NCBI RefSeq assembly: GCF_003570725.1
Contig: NZ_QWVS01000002.1
Coordinates: forward strand, 248,001-312,000
Reading direction: 5' to 3'
Origin: Peribacillus asahii
Lineage (GTDB): Bacteria > Bacillota > Bacilli > Bacillales > DSM-1321
DNA: 64,000 bases
Positions 38,147 through 47,956 of this stretch are shown here, one piece after another; within the stretch, counting starts at the first letter, position 1, and each line of letters starts with the position of its first letter. Below the pieces are notes generated by a model. It was not told where the DNA came from, searched no databases, and saw nothing but the letters and a program-made list of their open reading frames with translations. A program made the translations under genes and the position numbers.

Positions 38147-39794
38147 TTATTTCCTCCCCCTTATTAGAGAATTTCTCCTCATTCAGTTGATCTGTAGGTT
38201 CAAAAAGAGGTGTTGTCTGCACGACTAGTGCAATATCCCGCTTCAAACCGTGCCAGTTTTTATTTGTATGTCCGGCTATCCAAATTTCTTCCCCTTTTCG
38301 TTTCACCCAAATTCGGCGATGATTCCAATAAGCCCCTTGAACGACACCAATCATAAAGATGATTCCACCCGCAAATAAAATACCTAATGTTAAATCCTTA
38401 CGAACTGTAAGTGCTGTCGCATTTCTCGTTTCAACACCAGCAAATGCCATTTTGTATACGTTTTCTCCTGCCGGCTCGATATTTTCTCTAATAGCGACAA
38501 AGCTCACTTCACCTTCAGGCTTATCCGGTGTAACCATTTTAAAAATAAAAGCAGGATTATTAGGTATTCTTGTTTTCGTTGTTGGTTCGCCATTTTCCTT
38601 AAACTCAAAATCTGGGAAATAACTCATTAACTCCACAGAGTATCCCTTTTTGAGCTGATAGGAAGGTTTCGGATCATTTAAATCAATCGTTAATGTACCA
38701 AACTTCTCTTCGGTCTTCTTATCCATTAAGTAAAAAGACATTTTACTAAACTCATTAAGCTTGTAATCTACTTGATACAAGGCGTAATGATCGTGTTTTA
38801 ACGGCTCATTCACCTTAATTTCAAAGTCTTTTACTTTTTGGAGCTGCGGCTTTTCACCAGGAAGTACTTCTCCTTCCTGCTTATACAAAGTCACATTCGA
38901 TTGATAATTTTTAGCAATCGCCGTTCCTGTTTTCTCAATCGCTTTTACAAATGCTTCGTCTTCTTTATTCCCTTTATCGTATACTTCAAAAATAAAAGCA
39001 TTGTTTTTCAAGTAATATTCTCCGTTTGTCCCCGGAATTTCTTTCATTTCCCCCTCGCGAAGCCATACTACTTTATCTACGTACATGCCTGGAACTGATC
39101 GAAGCAGACCACCTATTAAGAAGATAATTAATCCAATATGATTTACATAAGGACCCCAGCGGGAAAAGCGACCTTTTTCAGCTAATATATTCCCATTTTC
39201 CTCACGAATCCGATAACGCTGTTTCTTTAAGCGTTCCGTAATTTGTTCAAGATTCACTTCTTGATTCGATACATTCGTTATTCCGAATATACGCTGTCGT
39301 TTCATAAAACTATCATGACGAACTACTTTTTGATTTTTTAATGAACGATAAAGTGGAAAAAAGCGGTCAATACTAGCGATTAGAATTGACATCCCCAGCA
39401 TCCCAATAATCACTAAATACCACCAAGAGCTATACAAATTATGAAAGCCTAAAAGATAATACAATTTCCCGAAAGCGCCGTATTCTTGTTCATAATATTC
39501 TGAAGCTGGGATAGTACTTGGAATGTAGGTTTCTTGCGGAAAAATAGTACCGATTGACGATGCGACGAGCGCAATGACAATAAGTGATACCCCAACCTTT
39601 ACAGAGGAAAAAAAGTTCCAAATCTTATCAATGATTGATTTATTATACGTTTGTGATCGCCTTGCACTGCCTTCATACCGCATGTCTAAAAGCTTATTTT
39701 CATTTTGACGATTCCCCACTGCTTTACCGCATGCCTCACATAAAATTGTGCCGGTCGGGTTCACATGACCGCATTCACATTTCAATTCATCCAT
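38139..39794 (-). CDS. resB: Cytochrome c biogenesis protein ResB
   Basis: Partner of ResC in system II cytochrome c maturation. It is 551 aa. The N-terminus has a zinc-ribbon-like pair of motifs, CECG and CEACG (residues 5-23), followed by conserved [18 protein letters not shown], then membrane helices and a large extracytoplasmic domain (about 250-450), and a last helix near 455-475. It is cotranscribed with resA and overlaps resC. Confidence 0.93.
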   Translation of the reverse strand: MDELKCECGHVNPTGTILCEACGKAVGNRQNENKLLDMRYEGSARRSQTYNKSIIDKIWNFFSSVKVGVSLIVIALVASSIGTIFPQETYIPSTIPASEYYEQEYGAFGKLYYLLGFHNLYSSWWYLVIIGMLGMSILIASIDRFFPLYRSLKNQKVVRHDSFMKRQRIFGITNVSNQEVNLEQITERLKKQRYRIREENGNILAEKGRFSRWGPYVNHIGLIIFLIGGLLRSVPGMYVDKVVWLREGEMKEIPGTNGEYYLKNNAFIFEVYDKGNKEDEAFVKAIEKTGTAIAKNYQSNVTLYKQEGEVLPGEKPQLQKVKDFEIKVNEPLKHDHYALYQVDYKLNEFSKMSFYLMDKKTEEKFGTLTIDLNDPKPSYQLKKGYSVELMSYFPDFEFKENGEPTTKTRIPNNPAFIFKMVTPDKPEGEVSFVAIRENIEPAGENVYKMAFAGVETRNATALTVRKDLTLGILFAGGIIFMIGVVQGAYWNHRRIWVKRKGEEIWIAGHTNKNWHGLKRDIALVVQTTPLFEPTDQLNEEKFSNKGEEISG

Positions 39795-39812
39795 ACCAAA
39801 AACTCCCCATTA

Positions 39813-40343
39813 TTATGGTTTAATTTTCTCCATATGTTGTTGAATTTTTGCTTCTGTTAAACTTCCGGTAATCCTATCAATCACTTTTCCTTCTTTATCT
39901 ATTAAAAATGTAACAGGAAGTGGATCGACACGATAAGCTACTTGAACCTCTTGCCCTTTATCAATCATAACCGGAAAAGAGAGATTATGTCTTGAAACAA
40001 AACTATTTACAGCATAGTTTGATTCGCCAACATTAACGGCCAGTATTTGCACCCCTTGATCTTTATAGGCGTGATATTGATTCTCCATATAAGGCATCTC
40101 ATATTCGCATGGCTTACACCACGTACCCCAAAAATTCAACATCACGCCTTGACCTCTATAATCAGATAATTTATGTTCGTTTCCATCCATATCCGTTAAC
40201 ACAAAGTTAGGGGCTTCTGAGCCCATTTGTATTTGATTAGCTGTATCTTTTGTAAAATTCGTATAAAGCGCATACACTAAAGCTGCACCTAAAAGTAAAA
40301 GAATGACTGTTCTCATCATTAGGCGTCGCTTCTTTTTATCCAT
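39813..40343 (-). CDS. resA: Thiol-disulfide oxidoreductase ResA
   Basis: Membrane-anchored thioredoxin-like protein that reduces apocytochrome c cysteines before heme ligation. It is 176 aa: N-terminal signal anchor (about 10-28) and a thioredoxin fold with the active site WCKPCE (about 75-80) in FWGTWCKPCEYEMPYM. I start at ATG 40343, with AGGGGG upstream; an 8-residue extension lacks support. It leads the resABC operon. Confidence 0.95.
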   Translation of the reverse strand: MDKKKRRLMMRTVILLLLGAALVYALYTNFTKDTANQIQMGSEAPNFVLTDMDGNEHKLSDYRGQGVMLNFWGTWCKPCEYEMPYMENQYHAYKDQGVQILAVNVGESNYAVNSFVSRHNLSFPVMIDKGQEVQVAYRVDPLPVTFLIDKEGKVIDRITGSLTEAKIQQHMEKIKP

Positions 40344-40469
40344 ACAAATCCCCCTAAAGCCACGCAAAATTCTTTCTTAACATTACATTATCGACCAACA
40401 CGACAATAACGTTTTTATGTTTAAAGAGTAGATGACAAACATGTTCTATTTAATTAAAGCTCTTCATTA

Positions 40470-41204
40470 TCATCTTTTCTTTCCTTCATTTAAAGCAAGA
40501 GCTCTCATTTGTTTCACTTCATGCGGCGTTAATTCTCTCGCATCACCCGCAGATAAGCCATGTAGTGTCAAAAAGCCATAGCGCTCTCGCTTTAGTTTCA
40601 GCACAGGGTGACCAATAGCATCAAACATTCGACGAACTTGACGATTTCGGCCTTCGTGAATCGTAATTTCTACAATCGCCGTCTGCTTTCGTTTATCAAC
40701 CGACAGCACTTTTGTTTTCGCCGGAGCTGTTTTTCCGTCTTCAAGCATAACTCCTCTTTCTAATTTTCTTAAATTTTCCCGAAGTGGAATGCCCTTTACT
40801 TTTGCTACGTATACTTTGTCCACCTCGTGCTTTGGATGCATGAGTACATTTGCAAATTCCCCATCGTTCGTTAGCAGCAATAAACCAGATGTATCATAAT
40901 CAAGACGACCAACTGGATAAATTCTTTCCTCAACATGTGGGAAGTAATCCGTCACTACTTTGCGATTTTTATCATCTGCTACTGCCGAAATAACACCGCG
41001 CGGCTTGTAAAATAAGAAATACACAGGTGCTTCCTTTTGCAGGGGTACTTCATTTACCTCTATTCGATCATTCGGCCCTACTTTAACCCCAAGCTCTTTC
41101 ACAACCGTTCCATTCACCTTTACTCTTCCTTCTTTGATTAACTCTTCTGCTTTACGACGTGAAGCTAACCCAGCATGGGCAATCACTTTTTGCAGTCTTT
41201 CCAT
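40470..41204 (-). CDS. rluB: 23S rRNA pseudouridine synthase RluB
   Basis: Modifies helix 89-93 region uridines of 23S rRNA. It is 244 aa: S4 RNA-binding domain (about 1-60, ASRRKAEELIKEGRVKVNG) and a pseudouridine synthase domain with the catalytic Asp in GRLDYDTSGLLLLTNDG (about 98-114). The exact target uridine is inferred from the E. coli family. GAGGTG precedes ATG 41204. Confidence 0.93.
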   Translation of the reverse strand: MERLQKVIAHAGLASRRKAEELIKEGRVKVNGTVVKELGVKVGPNDRIEVNEVPLQKEAPVYFLFYKPRGVISAVADDKNRKVVTDYFPHVEERIYPVGRLDYDTSGLLLLTNDGEFANVLMHPKHEVDKVYVAKVKGIPLRENLRKLERGVMLEDGKTAPAKTKVLSVDKRKQTAIVEITIHEGRNRQVRRMFDAIGHPVLKLKRERYGFLTLHGLSAGDARELTPHEVKQMRALALNEGKKR

Positions 41205-41379
41205 CTATTCTCACCTCATAATAATTCTGTTTTCATTGTATATTTCAACACAATCATACAATTATTACATAGTGTGATGCAAAAACAAAAGGTTTTTTAT
41301 AATCGTGATTACTCTGAGTGTAGCATAGCTCCACTTTTTATTCCAAAATTATGTATTTTATGTAAAATATTATAAAAAT

Positions 41380-41412
41380 AAAATAAAACAGAGCGTAAGA
41401 GTCGCTCTGTTT
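41380..41412 (-). terminator. Terminator after spmB
   Basis: AACAGAGCG (41387-41395) pairs with CGCTCTGTT (41403-41411); on the minus strand a T-rich stretch follows. Ends the dacB-spmA-spmB operon. Confidence 0.9.
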
Positions 41413-41417
41413 GTTAC

Positions 41418-41954
41418 TTACTGCATTCCAAATACAAAGCTAACAACTAGAATAGCAGCTATAATTCCTATTAAGTCCGCTAGCAGCCCAACTTTTAAAG
41501 CATCCCCCATTTTCTTAATCCCAACAGCGCCAAAATAAACAGTTAGCACATAAAACGTTGTATCTGTACTTCCTTGAATCGTTGCTGCAAGTCGTCCAAT
41601 AAAAGAATCAGGTCCATATACGGAAATCAAGTCACTCGTCATCCCCAGAGCAGCTGTTCCGGAAATCGGTCGAATAATCGCAAGCGGTACAATTTCTGCC
41701 GGAACATGCAATAAAGCAAGTACAGGCTTCACAAAGCCTATCATATAATCTAATGCCCCGGAAGCACGAAAGACGGAGATAGCAACAAGCATCCCTACTA
41801 AAAAGGGGATAATGGAAAAAGCCATCGTAATACCTTCTTTTCCGCCTTCAACAAATGTTTCATACGTCGGAACCTTCTTAAACGTTCCGTACAGCAAAAT
41901 TGTACAAATCAGAAGTGGAATGAGCCAAACTGAAATCGTTGTGATCCAAGCCAT
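41418..41954 (-). CDS. spmB: Spore maturation protein B
   Basis: Membrane protein of the nucleoside-recognition (Gate) family needed for spore core dehydration. It is 178 aa from ATG 41954, which has GGGAGGG 7 bases upstream; the ORF runs further upstream into spmA without support. Motifs include GGKEGITMAFSIIPFLVGML, IRPISGTAALGMTSDL and IQGSTDTTFYVLTVYFG. It starts one base after the spmA stop. Confidence 0.93.
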   Translation of the reverse strand: MAWITTISVWLIPLLICTILLYGTFKKVPTYETFVEGGKEGITMAFSIIPFLVGMLVAISVFRASGALDYMIGFVKPVLALLHVPAEIVPLAIIRPISGTAALGMTSDLISVYGPDSFIGRLAATIQGSTDTTFYVLTVYFGAVGIKKMGDALKVGLLADLIGIIAAILVVSFVFGMQ

Positions 41955-41955
41955 G

Positions 41956-42549
41956 CTACTCCCTCCCGTTCCGCTTTCTCCTATAATAAAAATATCGGTC
42001 AATCATAATCGCACCTACGGCGGATATAGCCGTCGCCATAATAGTTGGGAACACAATATCAGTTGGATTACTTGAGTTATAATTCATTCGAATCGCAATA
42101 ACGGTCGTCGGAATAAGCGTAATACTTGACGTATTAATCGCTAAAAACGTAACCATCGAACGACTTACTTTAGCTTGGCCGCCATTTAACTCTTTCATTT
42201 GTTCCATCGCTTTAATTCCAAGCGGTGTCGCTGCATTGCCTAAACCAAATGTATTCGCCATCATATTCGATAAGATATAGCCCATTGCTGGATGATTTAT
42301 CGGTATATCAGGAAACAGCCATCTCATCAGAGGACGAAATAAGAAAGATAATTTTTCAAGCAATCCTGCACTCTCGGCAATTTTCATTAAACCGAGCCAA
42401 AAAACAAGAATGCTCATAAGTCCTATACTTAGGGTAACTGCTTCCTTTGCACTAACAAATAACGCTTTATTTACCTCATCCATCGTCCCATTAACAATAG
42501 CAAATAAAACACCAATCACCGTCATACCAACCCAAATATAATTAACCAT
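41956..42549 (-). CDS. spmA: Spore maturation protein A
   Basis: Partner of SpmB in core dehydration, also of the Gate family. It is 197 aa with several helices; the motif GLGNAATPLGIKAMEQM (about 97-113) and ASTLINTSSITLIPTTVIAIR-like segment are typical. The start overlaps the dacB end by 8 bases, so dacB-spmA-spmB is one tightly packed unit, expressed in the mother cell under sigma-E in Bacillus. Confidence 0.93.
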   Translation of the reverse strand: MVNYIWVGMTVIGVLFAIVNGTMDEVNKALFVSAKEAVTLSIGLMSILVFWLGLMKIAESAGLLEKLSFLFRPLMRWLFPDIPINHPAMGYILSNMMANTFGLGNAATPLGIKAMEQMKELNGGQAKVSRSMVTFLAINTSSITLIPTTVIAIRMNYNSSNPTDIVFPTIMATAISAVGAIMIDRYFYYRRKRNGRE

Positions 42550-43702
42550 AGCGCTTCATTCCTAACACGGATTGAAACCAATTCAACCAAGATGCCCCGA
42601 ATGATTCCTGCTTAAATGTCTCCTGTGATTGTCCATAAAAAATCGTACGTGTACCGATTTTTTCGCCATTTAAGTAAATATGAGCTTTCCCCACAATTTC
42701 AGGAATCCTCTCTCGCTCATCCCATTCTTTTTTCGGCTTTAATAACTTAATTTTGACCTCAACTTGCTCTTGTTCCTTTTTTGTTAATGGGTACGTAAAT
42801 TCATTTTTAATATATACATGTTTGTTATAGAACTTTACATTAAGATTAGATAAAACCCCTTCCTGTAACACCGTAGTCGGTTTATACGCTTTAAAAGCAG
42901 ACTCATACATATGAATATGGTCATTCCAATCATCTGGGGCATTGATTGTAACAGCAATTAAGTCATGTCCTTTTTTTGTTGCTGTCGTTACAAGCGTTCT
43001 TTTCGCAAGCTTTGTGTACCCTGTTTTCCCCCCTGTAGTATATTCATATAATTGTGTAAGCAATCGATTTTTATTTTTCCAGACATAGTCCCAGCCTTCT
43101 GTAGAGTTTGGGGCACGATGCTCTTTTGTCCCCGATATTTTTGCATATGTTTCATTTTGCATGGCATAACGGGTAAGCAACGCCATATCATAGGCCGTGG
43201 AATAATGATTTTCTGTCGTATCTAGTCCATGCGGATTGGAAAAATTGGTGTTCTTCATCCCAATCTCCTCTGCCTTTTGATTCATCATCCAAACAAATCC
43301 ATCAAAGCTCCCTCCAACTTTCTCTGCAATCGCTACAGCTGCATCATTACCCGAACGAAGCATCAACCCATATACAAGGTCTTCCAGTTTAATCTTTTCT
43401 CCTTCTTTTAAATATAAAGACGACCCTTCTGTACCCGCTGCATTCCCGCTTACCGTTACAATTTCATCTAACTCCCCTGATTCAATCGCAAGAATTGCCG
43501 TCATAATTTTTGTAATACTCGCAATCCGCCTTTTTTCATGTGCATTCACTTCATAGATGACTCGACCACTCGTTTCATCCATCAAAATCGCACTGCGAGC
43601 ACTAACATCTATCCCTTGAGTCGTTGCTTTTGTCGGAAAGTAAGCTATCAATAATAGGATTACGATACAAACGATCGCTAAACCTCTCACTTTAGCCTGC
43701 AT
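42542..43702 (-). CDS. dacB: Sporulation D-Ala-D-Ala carboxypeptidase DacB (PBP5*)
   Basis: Trims cross-links in spore cortex peptidoglycan. It is 386 aa with an N-terminal signal sequence (about 5-27). The penicillin-binding active site is ASITKIMTA (SxxK, Ser near 63), then RSGNDAAVA (SxN), and TGGKTGYTKLA (KTG). The first gene of dacB-spmA-spmB. AGGGGAA precedes ATG 43702. Confidence 0.95.
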   Translation of the reverse strand: MQAKVRGLAIVCIVILLLIAYFPTKATTQGIDVSARSAILMDETSGRVIYEVNAHEKRRIASITKIMTAILAIESGELDEIVTVSGNAAGTEGSSLYLKEGEKIKLEDLVYGLMLRSGNDAAVAIAEKVGGSFDGFVWMMNQKAEEIGMKNTNFSNPHGLDTTENHYSTAYDMALLTRYAMQNETYAKISGTKEHRAPNSTEGWDYVWKNKNRLLTQLYEYTTGGKTGYTKLAKRTLVTTATKKGHDLIAVTINAPDDWNDHIHMYESAFKAYKPTTVLQEGVLSNLNVKFYNKHVYIKNEFTYPLTKKEQEQVEVKIKLLKPKKEWDERERIPEIVGKAHIYLNGEKIGTRTIFYGQSQETFKQESFGASWLNWFQSVLGMKRYG

Positions 43703-43847
43703 GAATTCCCCTCGTTCCTTCTCATGTCTTTGTACAAGTCTATGCAGAAGGACAAGGGTTATGATTAGAAAACGTACCTCTTTTCTTCTTTTTCGTCAGG
43801 CTTTAGTGAATATTATGGTTGCTCATACAATTTTTGAGCCTACTATA

Positions 43848-43906
43848 TAAAAACTCGGTTCCATACATCTTTCATCATAGCCTTTTCTTTAAGCTATGTT
43901 ATGGAA
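43848..43906 (-). terminator. Probable terminator after sodF
   Basis: On the minus strand outer arms TTCCATA/TATGGAA enclose CATAGCTT/AAGGCTATG; CCGAGTTTTTATAT follows. Located 10 bases past the sodF stop. Confidence 0.55.
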
Positions 43907-43914
43907 TTAAACCG

Positions 43915-44793
43915 TTAATACGGTTTCCAAACTAATTTCTTTGCCTCCATAAAGCGATTCTCTGTTTGCGGCCAATTTACGATATTCCACCATTGATCCA
44001 CATAAGCTGCCCGGTTATTTTTATATTGTAAATAGTACGCATGCTCCCATACATCTAGGACAAGAATCGGAATGGTATCCCACTGCGTTAAATTCATATG
44101 CCGTTCCGACTGAAGAACCTCAAGTCTCCGAGTACGCGGCACCCACACTAATAATGCCCACCCCACACCTTCCACTTGTTTAGCAGCCTCGCTAAACTGC
44201 TTCTTAAAGCTTGCGAAGTTACTAAAATCCTTCTCTATTTGTTTCAGTAACGCTCCTTTTGGCTGGCCGCCTCCCTTCGGACTCATCCCCTCCCAAAATA
44301 ACGTATGTAAATAATGTCCTGACCCATGAAAAGCAGCTTCCCTTTCCCAATGCTTTAATAGTGAATAATCATTTGTCTCTCTTGCACGCTTCATCATCAG
44401 TTCCGCTTTATTTAGTCCGTCTACATAGGATTGATGATGCTTGTCGTGATGTAAGCGCATAATTTCCTCAGAGATAGCAGGCTCTAGAGCATTATAAGGA
44501 TAAGGAAGCGGCGGCAGTGTATGTTTCCCTATCGGAACAGATTGATTGATACGGCTTCTAGTATTTCTGTTCATTAAATCATTAATTTCCCGGAAAGCGA
44601 GGGTTACTTCCTTCTCCACCTTTGTCATCTCTTCCTTTGTGGCATCATCCTTTTGTAATTGGCGTGATAACTGAGACAACCTGTTAAGCTGCTCCAAAAC
44701 ATGTTGTTCTGTCAGACGATTTTTTTCTAAAAAACCTGTCATTTCCGTAACCCAAGCTTGTACCTCTTTCGCATAGTCCTGAATTTGTGACAT
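43915..44793 (-). CDS. sodF: Superoxide dismutase (Fe/Mn) SodF with N-terminal extension
   Basis: Disproportionates superoxide. It is 292 aa: an extra helical N-terminal segment of about 90 residues, then the SOD domain (about 90-292). Metal ligands appear in MRLHHDKHHQSYVDGLNKAE, FHGSGHYLHTLFWEGM and DVWEHAYYLQYKNNRAAYVD. The extended form matches B. subtilis SodF rather than SodA. I start at ATG 44793, after AAGGAG; 40 further upstream codons are unsupported. Metal preference cannot be told from the sequence. Confidence 0.88.
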   Translation of the reverse strand: MSQIQDYAKEVQAWVTEMTGFLEKNRLTEQHVLEQLNRLSQLSRQLQKDDATKEEMTKVEKEVTLAFREINDLMNRNTRSRINQSVPIGKHTLPPLPYPYNALEPAISEEIMRLHHDKHHQSYVDGLNKAELMMKRARETNDYSLLKHWEREAAFHGSGHYLHTLFWEGMSPKGGGQPKGALLKQIEKDFSNFASFKKQFSEAAKQVEGVGWALLVWVPRTRRLEVLQSERHMNLTQWDTIPILVLDVWEHAYYLQYKNNRAAYVDQWWNIVNWPQTENRFMEAKKLVWKPY

Positions 44794-44929
44794 CTCAATC
44801 GCTCCTTTTCTAATCAAATTCTCTCTCATTTGTAGATATGAAAAAAACAGTAACTTATGCAAAGATTTTTGAATGCTTTTAACTTCTCTTTTAATTAGAG
44901 GCTTAAGCTGCACCTATACAACTTTGTAC

Positions 44930-44967
44930 AAAAAAACAGCGAGGACTACGCTCCCCGCTGTTTTTTT
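44930..44967 (-). terminator. Terminator after ypuI
   Basis: AACAGCG and CGCTGTT stem within A7 and T7 runs; the loop holds a second small GAG/CTC pairing. Works on the minus strand for ypuI. Confidence 0.9.
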
Positions 44968-44970
44968 GCC

Positions 44971-45459
44971 TTATTTAGATTGCATCATTTTCGTTCGATA
45001 ATCCGTTTCATAAAACTCTAATTCCTCACGCATCGCCTGAAATCCACTCTCTAACTCTTTTAAAATCGCTGGAATGGAATCAGGTACAGCTTCATGAAAC
45101 TTAATCGAATTTCTTCCTGTGTACGCGGCACGACTATCTTCATACCAACAGTCAGATTTAGGGGAAAAATACTCTTCAATACATTGATGATAAATTTTAT
45201 ATAGCGTTTTTTCGGCTGCTGCTTTATTAAAGATTTCGTTATGAAGAATAATTTGACAAACTTCTAAACCTTCTTCACAACCAACAAGCAATCTACGAAG
45301 AGTTGAAAGAATTCCTTTATAATAACTTTCTCCACCGCTTCGTTCTTCTTGAAGCTTAGAATACGTTATTTCATTTAAAAAATCTTCGAGCTTGGCTACC
45401 GTTGTTTCTAAAAAGATTTGTACATCTTTAAGCTGAGATTTTACAATAGTATTCCCCAT
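44971..45459 (-). CDS. ypuI: YpuI-family protein (DUF3907)
   Basis: 162-aa, mostly helical soluble protein of unknown function. It matches YpuI in length, sequence style and place before scpB. Segments such as LSTLRRLLVGCEEGLEVCQI and KFHEAVPDSIPAILKELE are its recognisable features. In B. subtilis ypuI lies directly before dacB; here sodF sits between. No catalytic motif seen. Confidence 0.8.
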   Translation of the reverse strand: MGNTIVKSQLKDVQIFLETTVAKLEDFLNEITYSKLQEERSGGESYYKGILSTLRRLLVGCEEGLEVCQIILHNEIFNKAAAEKTLYKIYHQCIEEYFSPKSDCWYEDSRAAYTGRNSIKFHEAVPDSIPAILKELESGFQAMREELEFYETDYRTKMMQSK

Positions 45460-45531
45460 TCGAGAACCCTCCTCAAATCGCTTCAGTATTTATTCGTTTT
45501 TTCCATATTATCACAATTACATATAAAAAGG

Positions 45532-46113
45532 TTATTCAATTGTTTGCTGAAATTTTTCAAAAAATAAATCCGCTTCTTCATTTTCATAGCCTTCATCTAT
45601 CGGGTCAGCGATTGGCGGTAATTCTTCTAAGGAATTTAAACCAAAATAATCTAAAAATTCCTTCGTTGTTCCATATAAATAGGCTCTGCCCGTTCCTTCT
45701 ACTCGCCCAACCTCTTTAATCAGTGCTTTCGAAACAAGTGTCTGAATAGGTCTCTCCGTCTTCACTCCACGAATATCTTCAATCTCCGTTCTTGTAATGG
45801 GCTGCTTATAAGCAATGATGGCTAATGTTTCTAACGCTGCTTGTGATAAGCTATGTGAACTAGTAGATTCCACGAGCTTTTTTAAATACTCAGAATGCTC
45901 TTGTTTGGTAACTAACTGAAACACACCGGCCATTTCAACAAGCTGAATGCCTCGTTCTGCTTTTTCATAATCCTCTTTTAAACTTTCAATAAGATCCGTT
46001 GCTTGATACTCCGTGATTTCGAGGACAGAAGCCAGTTGTGCAATCGACAATCCAACGTCTCCTGAGGCAAAAAGCAAAGCTTCTACAATTCCCTTCCATT
46101 TACTACTCTCCAA
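45532..46113 (-). CDS. scpB: Segregation and condensation protein B
   Basis: Winged-helix subunit of the SMC-ScpA-ScpB condensin. It is 193 aa; two tandem winged-helix domains, with the conserved ETLAIIAYKQPITRTEIEDIRG (about 90-111) and the C-terminal GRAYLYGTTKEFLDYFGL. The start is TTG 46113, with AAGGTG upstream, one base after the scpA stop, so it is coupled to scpA. Confidence 0.95.
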   Translation of the reverse strand: MESSKWKGIVEALLFASGDVGLSIAQLASVLEITEYQATDLIESLKEDYEKAERGIQLVEMAGVFQLVTKQEHSEYLKKLVESTSSHSLSQAALETLAIIAYKQPITRTEIEDIRGVKTERPIQTLVSKALIKEVGRVEGTGRAYLYGTTKEFLDYFGLNSLEELPPIADPIDEGYENEEADLFFEKFQQTIE

Positions 46114-46114
46114 C

Positions 46115-46867
46115 TTACTCTACACCTTCCTTAGCGGTAATTACTATATCCGAAAAGTTGTCATCTTGTTTGACGACAATGTCGTTCTGTTTCATCAATT
46201 CAAGCAAAGCCAGAAACGTAATGACAATATGTTCTTTCACAGGCTCTGAAAACAAATCATAAAAACGCTTGCTGCCCTTTGTCGTTCTTAAGTCAGATAA
46301 AATTTCAGCCATTCTTTTGTCAATAGAAAGCTCTTGTTTGGTTACTTTTGTGTATACAGGCTTTTGTAGCTTTTGTCTTCGAAGCAGCTTTTGCAGTGCC
46401 CCAAGCATGTCATAGAGACTAATATTTAAATCTTGCGGTCCACTTAATGCATCCTTTGCATACTGCGACAAGTCGCTTGGCGGCCGTGTAAACATTAAAC
46501 TTCGCTCTTCTTCCAATGTTTTAAATTCAAGAGCGGCCTGTTTATACTTCTTATACTCTAACAGCTTTTCAACAAGTTCATCACGTGGATCAGCTTCAAA
46601 TCCTTCATCCTCAGCATCAAAAATAGGCTCTTCTTCGTGCTTTGGCAGCAGCATTTTGCTTTTAATCGCAAGAAGCGTAGCCGCCATCACTAAGTACTCA
46701 CTGGCAATATCCAGTTCAAGATGCTGCATCGTATGAATGTAACCAAGATATTGATCCGTAATTTCAGCCATTGGAATATCATAAATATCTATTTCAAGGC
46801 GATTGATTAAATGAAGGAGTAAATCCATCGGACCTTCAAAAGCATCAATTTTTATATTATAACTCAT
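46115..46867 (-). CDS. scpA: Segregation and condensation protein A
   Basis: Kleisin that bridges the SMC heads in the bacterial condensin, needed for chromosome segregation. It is 250 aa from ATG 46867. N-terminal SMC-neck-binding domain with FEGPMDLLLHLINRLEIDIYD, and a C-terminal winged helix. The ScpA pattern EYLVMAATLLAIKSKMLLP is clear. A start five residues further up (46882) is possible but its context is worse. Confidence 0.95.
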   Translation of the reverse strand: MSYNIKIDAFEGPMDLLLHLINRLEIDIYDIPMAEITDQYLGYIHTMQHLELDIASEYLVMAATLLAIKSKMLLPKHEEEPIFDAEDEGFEADPRDELVEKLLEYKKYKQAALEFKTLEEERSLMFTRPPSDLSQYAKDALSGPQDLNISLYDMLGALQKLLRRQKLQKPVYTKVTKQELSIDKRMAEILSDLRTTKGSKRFYDLFSEPVKEHIVITFLALLELMKQNDIVVKQDDNFSDIVITAKEGVE

Positions 46868-47088
46868 TTTCAAACCCCGCATTTAAATCAATTTAGCCCA
46901 TTATTGTGCTATTGTTATTAGTCTCAGTATAGAGGATTCCAGAAGTTTGTCCAAGTCCCATCCTAACTATGAAACTGAAATCTTTCTTTCGTAGTTTTTA
47001 TAATACTAGGCCTTTGCCCAATCATATTCTTCAAATTTACATAACCTAGAAATGTAATAACAAGTAAGCATTCAAAGGAGGTACTTAT

Positions 47089-47178
47089 ATGGGTAATGTA
47101 GGATTTCACGGTGGCGGTTTCGCGTTAATCGTAGTATTGTTCATTTTATTAATAATCGTTGGTGCATCTTGGTTTTAA
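47089..47178 (+). CDS. yjcZ: YjcZ-family sporulation peptide
   Basis: 29-aa peptide: MGNVGFHGGGFALIVVLF, then a hydrophobic tail ending GASWF. Glycine-rich start plus one membrane helix is the YjcZ pattern; homologs are small sporulation-associated proteins of unclear role. AAGGAGG lies 7 bases before ATG 47089. It has its own terminator. Confidence 0.85.
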   Translation: MGNVGFHGGGFALIVVLFILLIIVGASWF

Positions 47179-47195
47179 TCAACCGTCGTAAACTT

Positions 47196-47229
47196 GGCTG
47201 ATTGTTCTGCAATCAGCCTTTACTATTTT
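47196..47229 (+). terminator. Terminator after yjcZ
   Basis: GGCTGATTG (47196-47204) pairs with CAATCAGCC (47210-47218), then TTTACTATTTT. Confidence 0.88.
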
Positions 47230-47247
47230 GAATGATTGTACATACAG

Positions 47248-47296
47248 TGTAACTTCCATCAGTGGAGGCTTACTGCCCGTTAAGAGTGGGATAAAC
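47248..47296 (+). repeat. Interspersed intergenic repeat, copy C
   Basis: GTAACTTCCATCAGTGGAGG, then TTACTGCCCGTTAAG, then GTGGGATAAAC. Matches copies A and B closely. Located between yjcZ and ypuF. Confidence 0.8.
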
Positions 47297-47425
47297 TTAA
47301 TAAGAACACACGCTGATAAAAAATCACGCATTATATAACGCTGTCAATCAATAATATTGTTTACCATAATCTAAGAAATCGCTTATGATAAAATGAAAAT
47401 ATTATACCTACAAAGGAGGATAAGA

Positions 47426-47956
47426 TTGAACTATCCTAATGAATATATATCGTTCTTAGTTCACTTTCATGGTGATCGAGATTACTTCGAGTGTCATGAA
47501 ATCCTTGAAGAATACTGGAAAAAAGTAGCTCCAAGAGAAAAAGACTCGCATTGGGTCGGGCTAATCCAAATCGCTGTTGCCTTGTATCATCAACGGAGAG
47601 GAAATATTCCTGGTGCAATTCGAACAATCTCAAAAGCCATTAACAATTTAGCAGCTCATACGATAGAATTACAGCAACTCGGCTTAGAGGTAGACGAACT
47701 TTTACACTTGCTTGAATATACTCGCAAGCGAATGATGAATCACCAGCCGTATGAAAGCATCCATCTCCCATTACGCGATAAACAACTCATTCAGCACTGT
47801 ATTAAAGAATGCCGTAAAGCAGGGTTCACTTGGTGTAATGACAGTGACCCTCATAATCTTCACATTATCCATAAGCATCTTATGCGTGATCGTTCAGAAG
47901 TTATCCAAGAGCGGGAACGACAGCGAATCATTCGTATACGTAAAAACAGAGGCTGA
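47426..47956 (+). CDS. ypuF: DUF309 protein YpuF
   Basis: 176-aa protein with the DUF309 signature HGDRDYFECHEILEEYWK (near the N-terminus) and HWVGLIQIAVALYHQRRGN, ending in a basic tail. Function unknown. The start is TTG 47426, 6 bases after AAAGGAGG; an upstream in-frame ATG at 47393 would include the ribosome site. It converges on ribT with an 8-base gap between stops. Confidence 0.85.
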   Translation: MNYPNEYISFLVHFHGDRDYFECHEILEEYWKKVAPREKDSHWVGLIQIAVALYHQRRGNIPGAIRTISKAINNLAAHTIELQQLGLEVDELLHLLEYTRKRMMNHQPYESIHLPLRDKQLIQHCIKECRKAGFTWCNDSDPHNLHIIHKHLMRDRSEVIQERERQRIIRIRKNRG

